DNA of 64,000 nucleotides from Rhizomys pruinosus (lineage: Eukaryota > Chordata > Mammalia > Rodentia > Spalacidae), in contig VZQC01003076.1 in NCBI GenBank assembly GCA_009823505.1, positions 2,767,001-2,831,000 on the forward strand, written 5' to 3'. Below, in pieces: positions 56,671 to 64,000 of this stretch. Each line of letters opens with the position of its first letter. Position 1 is the first letter of the stretch. The position numbers and the translations under genes are program-made. The notes under the pieces are model-generated. The model did not search any database. It worked only from the letters and a program-made list of their open reading frames with translations, and had not been told where the DNA came from.

Positions 56671-57285
56671 TCCCTCTGACCAGAGACCAATTTAAAAATC
56701 CCTAGATTCTTTCATACTCTGGCACTTGGCCTCCCTTGGATACCTGTAAACTGCAATCTCTTCCTTCCAATGAAGCAGCCTAAAATGTTTTTGGTATTGT
56801 CCATTGCTGAATTGTCTTAGTTTTGTGCTGCCTTGGTAGGACTGAATGTCTACTGACACCTCATTCTTTAGCTTCTCCCTTGGTGAAACTGTCTTTAACT
56901 ATTGTATTGTAACTTTAGTTATGGCTAGCCTTCAGGACAAATTGGATATATAATTCTGCTTTCCATCACTTGTTAAAATATTTCAGTAAGTTCATCATTT
57001 TAAAACTAAAGATGCAAGACATCAATGACAGTAGGAAAAGGAAAACCGTATTAACCATCTTAGTCTTGAGAATGCAGTTAGGATTCTATCCTCTAAATGA
57101 CACCTCCAAAGGTGTTTCCCCAAATGAAAGCATTCATGTCTGACAGCAATGTATGTGACTCTGTTCAGTACAAACACTAGGATAGAAATCTCTTGTATGA
57201 ATGTGTGGATAAATGTGTGTATATGTGTGTATGATACTGTTAACAACTCTGCAATATAGTTACAGCATATTAAGAAGTTTTCAGA
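56671..57285. other. Unassigned 0.6-kb stretch
   Basis: No gene or repeat recognised. Confidence 0.45.
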
Positions 57286-57450
57286 CCACTGGAAGTGGTG
57301 GAACACGCCTTTAATCCCAGTACTCAGGAGGCAGAATGCAGGAGGATCTCTGTGAGTTCAAGGCCAGCCTAGTCTACATAGTGAGTTCCAGGACAGCTGG
57401 GACTAAAGGGAGATGCCACCTTGAAAAGACCCCCCCCCCAGAAAAGGATC
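57286..57450 (+). mobile_element. B1 SINE
   Basis: AACACGCCTTTAATCCCAGT through AGCCTAGTCTACATAGTGAG to CCACCTTGAAAAGACC and a C9 run. TCAGACCACTG at about 57281 and TCAGACCATTG at about 57455 look like an imperfect target duplication. Confidence 0.9.
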
Positions 57451-57655
57451 TATCAGACCATTGATCGACAGTGTACAGTTTTTTCTCCAATGTGTGTTTG
57501 TCTGTGTATGATAGCAATGTATGTGCCTCTCCTCAGTACAAACTTTATACACTGCCATCATCAAATTTAATTATTTTAACATTATGTATGAGAGTATGTG
57601 TGAAGTACTGTTCACTTTTAAGAATTCTCTAATTTAGTTATAGCATGTCAGTTAA

Positions 57656-57700
57656 ATATATATATATATTTACAAAAATACATATATATGTATTTTAAAG

Positions 57701-57742
<42 letters not shown>
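57656..57742 (+). repeat. (TA)n/(ATAC)n block
   Basis: TA-rich run with two halves separated by ACAAAAATAC (57670-57682) and a long uninterrupted TA tract (57702-57738). Confidence 0.95.
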
Positions 57743-57744
<2 letters not shown>

Positions 57745-58749
57745 GTATCTGTTGGTCCTTTAATCACACGTGGACACAATCCACACAATGTTCTTCTCTC
57801 TTAGAACCAGGCTGGCAGCTTCACAAGGCTGTAAGCCTCAGAGATGTTTCCTACTGGCAAGCTAACAGTTCCTAGGCTGAGCTTCTGGCAAGGAGAGGGG
57901 AGGGGACCTCAAGAAGTTACCCAATAAGAAATGACAGAAAGACATGGACTCAGAGAAATTCTGGGAGATAGACTCAGTTTTATTCATGCCACCAGTGTGT
58001 TTATATACTAAAAGCTACTGTGTTCTGGGTAAGGCAGTGGGGGCGTCAGGAAGAAGGGAAGTGCTAGCCACCTTGGCTCCTAGCAGGAGGCTGCAGAGCT
58101 CCTGTTTGTGCAACCAGTAAACTAGATGTGTGACATTTTGTTCAATACCTAAAGGGAAGGGGCCATCTGGTTCTGGAACTTTGCAAAGATAGGTTAGGCA
58201 GGAAAAACACTGAAATATCCCAACCTCATGCAGCAATAGATAACTCACCAAGACAACTGAATGCCCACAGAGATATTAGATAACTCTTGGAGGTTTCTCG
58301 GGACATGTCTTACCAGTCCTTGCCTCGAGCCAGGCAAAGTTTCATTCCTACAATAGCATATACAAGAAACTGTGTTCAACAGCTAGAGATTCTCAGTACT
58401 GTCCAACCTGTGGACAGTCTATAAAAATTAATTTTATGACCAAAATTCTAAGTTTATCACTTTGCAGGTACTACACACCTTGTTACAGGCTCAAGTGAAA
58501 CAGACATATAAATATTGAGTTACCCATACATAATAAAATGTTTTATATATCTATTATACTTTGCACATGTTACTTTTAATATTTTTAAGAAAAACTAGCT
58601 TTTAATTCTGGGGACCACATGGGACAGTCTGAATGAAACAAATTTTGGTGAGCGTGATGTTAAGTATTTCCTGTCTGCTGGAAGTATGAGATAATGACCA
58701 ACCACCCCCACCCCCTTTTCCTTCTCAAAGCTATAATTCAAAATCTGTG
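57743..58749. other. Unassigned 1-kb stretch
   Basis: No gene recognised. The segment 57940-58350 has some LTR-like features in antisense (TTTATT at about 57980, CCCAACC runs), but I could not define termini. Confidence 0.35.
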
Positions 58750-58937
58750 GACAAGTGACACAGTCTTCATTTGACATAATCATTTGAGATAATCCTAGAA
58801 GGTATTGTTTTTAGCCTCTTTATTATCTTGGGTTTGTTTCCTGCGCTATGACAAGTCACATGGCCTTTGTTTGAGATAGTTCTAGAAAATATTGTTTTCA
58901 GCCTGTTTATTATCTTGGGTTTGTTTCCTTGGCTATG
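58750..58937 (+). repeat. 100-bp tandem duplication
   Basis: Copy 1 (58750-58849) and copy 2 (58850-58937) both begin GACAAGT and share TTTATTATCTTGGGTTTGTT. Copy 2 has lost about 12 bp and both carry scattered changes. Confidence 0.93.
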
Positions 58938-59032
58938 TTATTTTTTTTTTCCTTTCAGGGTTTAAATCCATTCTACTTTGAGTACCCAAATGGCCTTTAT
59001 AGACCTTAAAGAACAAATTATAGGTTTTGCTG

Positions 59033-59278
59033 GATAGGTTTAATGTCAACTTGACACACCTGAGCTAAGAAATCTCAATAATTGCGTTCATTGGACTGGC
59101 CTGTGCCCATTGTGGGCAATGCCATCCTCAGCCAGATATTTCTATATTGTATACAATAGGCTGAACATGAGCCAGGAACACAAGCCAGTAAGCAAGTAGC
59201 CTGTGCTGCAGTTACTACCTCTAGTCTCCTGCCATAAGCTTTTACTATTAGAGTGCTTTTTCACAGCAATTAAGAATT
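59033..59278 (+). mobile_element. Rodent ERVL/URR1-like repeat, truncated
   Basis: TGTCAACTTGACACACCTGA, GCCTGTGCCCATTGTGGGCA, AAGCCAGTAAGCAAGTAGCC and TTTCACAGCAATTAAGAA appear in the order of a common rodent repeat. I cannot choose between an ERVL-type LTR and a URR1-type element. Confidence 0.55.
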
Positions 59279-59791
59279 TATTATGAATGCTTAAATCAAT
59301 GTTCAAGCTTTATTTACATGTTATATAGTAATTAAAATACCAAGTTCAGTCAACTGACACTCTTGGAGGTTTAACAACCATATTTAAAGCTCCAATCTGA
59401 TTTGGCCAAAGGGATTTGAAGGGAAAATCTTTGGCCATTACCCTCTAAGGTCAACTTAAGTCCTAGGGTCCTGCATGGGCACCTCTCTACATGTCCTATG
59501 GCAATGAGTCACTGGTCATTCCCAGGCCAGGGAGGTCTTGAAGATTCACTTAAGAGGACTTCTTCTAGCCAGTGTCCAGTCAAAGGAGGAAAGTCAATAA
59601 AGATGAGAAATTCCTCATGCTTCAAAGGGAAGCTCCAGTCAAGCAAGACCTGACTTTGTTCTCACATAGATGGAACTGGTAAAAAAGAGCCAGGCGCAAG
59701 GCCTGAATGACCCCTAAGGACCTCAACTGACTTTAACGCCAAAACTAATTTAATTTATCTGAGATAAATGAATGGTTTTAAACACCCCACC
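59279..59791. other. Unassigned 0.5-kb stretch
   Basis: No gene or repeat recognised. Confidence 0.45.
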
Positions 59792-59905
59792 AAGATAGGC
59801 AGAGATAGGTGGATCTCTGTGGGTTCAAGGCCAGCCTGGTCTACAGAGCGAGCTCCAGGACACCTGGTACTAAAAGGGAGACCCTGTCTCAAAAATACCA
59901 AAAAA
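59792..59905 (+). mobile_element. B1 SINE, 5'-truncated
   Basis: Starts within B1 (GGCAGAGATAGGTGGATCTC) and runs to GTCTCAAAAATACC plus an A-rich tail. Confidence 0.88.
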
Positions 59906-59956
59906 AGTGTAAAACCAAAAGAAGAAAAAATAAAATAACATATACCTTATTGCCAG

Positions 59957-60043
59957 AGAGATAGGTGAGAGACCTTCTGTGCCATGCTAGAAAATATCTC
60001 AGAGATAAGTGACAGATTTACTGTGCCAGGCTAGAAAATATCA
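59957..60043 (+). repeat. 44-bp tandem duplication
   Basis: AGAGATAGGTGAGAGACC at 59957 and AGAGATAAGTGACAGATT at 60001 start two copies that both end GCTAGAAAATATC. Confidence 0.9.
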
Positions 60044-60794
60044 CCTTTTTATATTTTCATGTTTATGCTGGCTCTCTGGAGTCATTTGTACTAATTATTT
60101 TTTTCAATTCCTCAAAATAGGGTCCAAGCCCTCTCTTCCTCTGGAGACTCTGGACAGGGAACCACCAATCACTAATGCACCCACTAGGCCACCTGTTGGT
60201 ACTGTGAAGTCCATGCACTGGTACACTCATATAAGACAACCAGATTGTCTTTTCAGTTGCAGAGAAACTGTCCACTAACTACTAGCCACTATCAATATGG
60301 ACCAAAATCACCAGGCACCCAGAGAAGCCAAGATGGGAAACCAGTTTCTCACCCTCCAGTCTGACACCCATTTCCCTGAGACTCTGTCCCCCTCAGTTCT
60401 GAAGCAGATATAAAAGAAAGAACAATGCCCCATTCCCTTATCATACATAATCAAAAGGCTGTAATATTAAGTCTGAGTTTCCTAGAATTCCAACAGACAC
60501 ACAGATGTCCACGTCTTTCAGAGGCTGTCAATCTTATGACCTCTTCCCCTTTACTTGAGGTCCCACACACCAACTTACTGGCTGTCCCACCATGTACAAA
60601 CAGGTAGCGGATCCTGACAATTTCTGATGTAAATATGTTCCGGGAGTCACAAAGCCTCATGTGCCTGTCTTTTGTTGGGGTTTGTGCTGTTATAATCTAA
60701 CAAGTGGAAGTCCAGGCATCCCTGCCCAGCTTGCAGGCAGCTGCACTTGAAAGCCTCATTTTCTCCAGGAATTGTTCGCTTCCTTTTGGAAGTC
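60044..60794. other. Unassigned 0.75-kb stretch
   Basis: No gene recognised; overlapping frames on both strands (60009-60278) show no domain. Confidence 0.4.
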
Positions 60795-60945
60795 AAGCAT
60801 GCTATCCCAGGCCCATGATCCCAGTACTCAGGAGTTAGATGGAAGAGAATCAGGAGTTCAAGGTCATGCTCTATTGCACAGCCAATTTAAGGTTGGCTTG
60901 CACTGCAAGAGACTCTGGCTCACAAGAGCTCATAAGCAGCAACAA
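60795..60945 (+). mobile_element. Old B1-type SINE
   Basis: CCATGATCCCAGTACTCAGG, GAATCAGGAGTTCAAGGTCA and GCAAGAGACTCTGGCTCAC; the tail is CAACAACAACAAAAA. Confidence 0.65.
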
Positions 60946-61239
60946 CAACAAAAATATCTGAGGAGGAAACTCATGAGTCTTATAGTTTTCTGTAGATTTA
61001 TTTAGCTTCCAGAGTTTCATGAGCCTCCCTCCTGTCTTCTGCCCTTCTGTTTTCAATTCAGGGAAAATAGTTATTCAACAAGTACACACTACCCCTCATA
61101 ATATTTTACAATATTTTTTCTAAGATAATGAAAGATAGATGTGATGACTTTTGGGGGGTTAAATAACTTGTAGGAAAAGTTAGACACAATTAAAGAGAAC
61201 TCTCTGGCCTTCAGATGATATGTCTAATAGTTATGCAAA

Positions 61240-61727
61240 CTAGTATAGTGGAAATGGCTTGGTTACCAAAAGAAGCGACAGTGTTATAGTAGTGGAAATA
61301 GACAGCTGAAGGGCAGTCTGGAGCTATCCTCTCTGCCCTCTGTGGTTACCCAGTATGGAAGCCTCTTCTGTAAACTTCACCTTGGACAGCAGCCTTTGTT
61401 TCTCCAGAAAGACACATTCCTATGGCCTTTGATGTTATCTATCTGTAAACCAGGATGTTACATTTATTATGTATTAACTAGGATGCCACATTGTGGTGGT
61501 CTTTGCATTTTCCTGTTACCTGTTTTGCTTCCTGTGTGTTACATGCTTTTTGCTTGCATTTGTCTCAGGGGTATAAAGGGTCTGAGAGACTCGGTCAGGT
61601 TGCTGACTCCATTATGGAATGATCACCTGGGTTCAAGCCACGCTGGTGGGCTAGCCACCAGAGTGAAATAAACTCCCTCTCAACACCTAACTTTGGCTTT
61701 GACCTCATGATTTTCGTGCAACACTAG
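61240..61727 (+). mobile_element. Probable ERV1-type solo LTR
   Basis: A TATA box (TATAAA, 61572-61577) and AATAAA (61667-61672) lie 95 bp apart, the spacing of a gammaretrovirus-like LTR with a normal R. The element ends GCAACA at 61723. CTAG follows (61724-61727) and also occurs at 61240-61243, directly before TATAGTGG. With a 4-bp duplication and one change (TG to TA) in the first dinucleotide, the LTR would span 61244-61723. The 5' boundary is the weak point. Confidence 0.55.
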
Positions 61728-62930
61728 TCTTCAAAACTACTCCATAGATTTTACATGTTATCAGTACCACCAACATATGGACAGTGGATGAATACTTCCT
61801 ACACGTTTTAAGCAGCCTCCTTAGAAATCCCCAAAGTTAATCATGACAAAAAAGCAATCTTGTTCTTTCCTTTTAAAAATCTGAAGCAATTTGTCTGGCA
61901 ACCATACTGCTGAGGTAAAGATAAAGGAATGAAGCACCGAGGGCAATAAAAAGGGATCAAAATGGAGGAAGGATGTGTACTGAGTGAAAAGGAACAGGAG
62001 GTTGATCACTTTATCTCATTATCCTAGAAATATATTGCTACTTGGTTAGGGAAAGTTCAGAAATCCAGATTTTAGGGTAACAAACCCTGACTCATTCTAC
62101 TGTGTTGAGTAACTTCTGAATCAAATCCCTACTCATTAATCTTTCAGAATTAGAAAACAAATAAGTGGAAATTCTACATGTCACAAATGTTAAGGCTAAC
62201 AAATGGCAAAAAAAAAAATGGGGTAGGGGGAATCAAAACATACTGCAAACCATCTTCACAGAAGCAACCTGCATTGACATTAAAATAGAAAACAGGAATT
62301 CCTACATTCCAGACATGCATCTCCTTATGCTTATGGTAAAGCTGTAATCAATGCTCCATTGATAGAAATCACCTTCTTCCCAGATGATTCTATGGTCTGA
62401 AATTCCTAAGGTAGTCAGGCGATGGTTTCAATGGAATTATCAGAACCTTAGGGAAAAAAAAAAAAAAAAACAGTCTTCCTCTTTGAATTTATACACTGGG
62501 AAGAGTCCATTTTCTTTAAAGGGGGTGATCCCCTGATAGGTTGACCAGATGCCTGGGCTCCAGGGAATGGAGTGTTAATGGCTTAAAAGGAAAAAGAAGA
62601 CACAATTGGGGACATAGGGAGATGGGAGTAGATCTGAGAGGAGATAGGGAGGTGGCAAATGTGATCAAATTACATTGTATGTGTGAGTTCCTCCAAACGG
62701 TGGCAGTACTGATACCCACTGGTACCCCTATACTCTCAAGGGATAACAGGAGATTGTATCTATAACACACACTCTTCCCCTTTCCCTTCATCTACCCATG
62801 CCAATATCCTGATACAAAGATCCTTCAAGCCGTAAAGGGAGTCCTCTTTCCATGTCACTTTAAACTCCACCAATACATAAGTCAAACCACTCTGAGACAA
62901 TGATTCCTCACCCTCCTGGTTCCTCGACTT
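61728..62930. other. Unassigned 1.2-kb stretch upstream of env fragment
   Basis: Not recognised. The part after about 62520 could be decayed retroviral surface-subunit sequence because transmembrane-subunit sequence follows, but I see no motif proving it. An A19 run lies at about 62454-62472. Confidence 0.35.
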
Positions 62931-63288
62931 ATGATTTATACAGAAGGAGAATTTCTCAATGTCACACATAGGATGCAGCAAGCTGTGTTCCTCCCAGTAG
63001 TGGTTGAAGTAAGTCTAAAAAACTCAGGGGCAACTACAGAAGTGGTGGGAGGGGTAGTGGGACATAGTATGCATTTGTCTCAACAGATCTCTACTCAGCC
63101 AGAAATCATCCTCAGTGAGTCAACTACTTCAAAACCAGCTCATGTCTCTGGCATCATAAATCCTTCAAAACCTGAGAGCCATTGACCAGCTGACCATGCA
63201 GAAAGGAGGACCCTGTCTCGTCCTTAATGAGGAATGTTGTTATGTTGTCAGCCAATCGGGCAGGGTAGAGAGAGAAGAAAAAACTTAA
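62931..63288 (+). pseudogene. Broken gammaretrovirus-type env transmembrane ectodomain
   Basis: One frame (62931-63185) contains a hydrophobic, Gly/Ala/Val-rich stretch like a fusion peptide (about 62979-63065) followed by a polar helix-like part. The continuation is in the next frame: from 63169 to a TAA at 63286-63288. There the segment CLVLNEECC gives a perfect CX6CC motif (Cys codons at 63214, 63235 and 63238) preceded by LTMQKGG, the hallmark order of this Env class. The two parts are thus out of frame by one base. The membrane anchor is absent before the LTR region starts. Family role is membrane fusion; this copy cannot act. Confidence 0.8.
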
Positions 63289-63380
63289 GCAGCATTGCCT
63301 AGTGACTTGTCACCACAGGGATTGTATGGAATCAAGATTCTTCTCATCCTGAAGTGGAGAATTGTAAAAACTCAGGGACA

Positions 63381-63676
63381 GTGTTCTCAGATACCATTAA
63401 ATCATTTTTCCTTAGTCATTCTGGTAATGATTGGTTTATTTGCTTTGCACATTTCCCCTTGATTTGTAACTTTAATTGTGAAGCTAGACTCTGATTGGCT
63501 ATTGTACTTATAAATTACCTTGTAACCTGCACCTTGGGGCTATACTCCTCCCAAGCTGAGTGTTGGTCCAGCGTTGTAATTAAACCCTCCTATAAAACTC
63601 CATGTGGTTAAGCGAGTAGTCTCTCTGCTGCAACATTACAACAATTTGAGTGGGACCAACAGACCCTAACATAACA
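63381..63676 (+). mobile_element. 5' LTR of a right-edge provirus (left limit uncertain)
   Basis: An inverted CCAAT box (ATTGG, 63494-63498), a TATA box (TATAAA, 63509-63514) and a polyadenylation signal (ATTAAA, 63579-63584) are in order. CA at 63675-63676 lies three bases before a primer-binding site. I set the start at the first plausible TG downstream of env (63381); it could lie farther left. Confidence 0.7.
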
Positions 63677-63679
63677 TCT

Positions 63680-63697
63680 TGGGGGTTCATCTGGGAT
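63680..63697 (+). other. Primer-binding site, proline-tRNA type
   Basis: TGGGGGTTCATCTGGGAT matches the primer-binding site for tRNA-Pro at 15 of 18 positions. All three differences are C-to-T or G-to-A, two of them at CG sites of the standard site, as expected of methylated-CpG decay. Confidence 0.8.
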
Positions 63698-64000
63698 CCC
63701 CCAAAGACCACTGGAGGAATTAGAGACATTTGGCAGGCCATGTCTTTTAGGTAAGAGAGTGCTTTCACTTTGGTTCTGGTTAAACTCGAGTTTCTGGTCT
63801 GGGGCACGTGGTTAGGAGAAACTAGATGCAGTATTGCTCCTTGAGTGCAGAGACAGGGGATGCCCCAACTCTTCACTGGTAGAGTGGAAACAGGGGTTCA
63901 CCTCAGTGATTTGGAATCTGGGTGAGGGGTCCAGATTTTTGGTTCCATGACCAACAGAGGTCGGCTCCCTAAGTGCAGCATTTCTTCTCTTCATGTCCGC
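63698..64000 (+). mobile_element. Retroviral 5' leader, continuing past the window
   Basis: Untranslated leader following the primer-binding site. AGGTAAGAG (63749-63757) is a good splice donor, at the usual place about 50 bp downstream. No gag start is reached before the window ends. Confidence 0.65.

Noticed and set aside
57940..58350. Possible antisense LTR (TTTATT and CC-rich segments)
   Set aside because: No TG...CA termini, TATA or target duplication could be placed.

Overview
The window reads as gene-free nuclear DNA from a muroid rodent. I found no exon with convincing coding signal, no CpG-island promoter and no structural RNA gene. All open frames that could be assigned belong to retroelements; the rest look fortuitous. 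B2, B3, B4 and B1 SINEs, many 5'-truncated LINE-1 copies with a G-rich 3'UTR and rodent-style MaLR/ERVL LTRs point to Muroidea. B2 in particular is restricted to muroid and close relatives. The sequence does not let me choose a species, or decide between intergenic DNA and a very long intron.

Layout. 1-864: the 3' end of an endogenous retrovirus (env transmembrane tail, polypurine tract, LTR). 868-4505: stacked LINE-1 pieces, including one nested inside another. 4.6-14.2 kb: isolated B1/B2/B3 SINEs, an Lx-like LINE piece and a MaLR LTR end in otherwise unassigned DNA. 15.9-22.6 kb: antisense L1 3'UTR pieces and an ERVL-type LTR with a 5-bp target duplication. 22.7-28.9 kb: microsatellites, a 650-bp CA-rich block with tandem duplications and more SINEs. 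29.0-33.6 kb: L1 pieces, a MIR, a very young B2 with a 72-nt A tail, and a B1-in-L1 nest in which both target duplications are visible. 33.6-35.8 kb: the cleanest repeat-poor stretch, with a CTCF-like site. 35.8-46.4 kb: dense SINE and antisense L1 sequence, including the longest L1 piece (about 2 kb, 40.7-42.7 kb). 46.4-56.2 kb: SINEs, MIR, an old L1 and simple repeats. 56.2-56.7 kb: a solo class II LTR with a perfect 6-bp target duplication. 57-62.5 kb: SINEs, LTR fragments and local duplications. 62.9-64.0 kb: a broken gammaretrovirus-type env fragment, then an LTR, a primer-binding site and a 5' leader running off the right edge, so a provirus probably continues beyond the window.

The interest lies in mobile-element history: target-site duplications that give exact insertion boundaries, nested insertions that give relative ages, two alternative L1 3'UTR architectures, a B2 subfamily marked by a 17-bp internal duplication, and retroviral pieces at both edges. 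I did not find a new cellular system. Family names rest on recalled consensus features rather than a database search, so finer subfamily labels are tentative.
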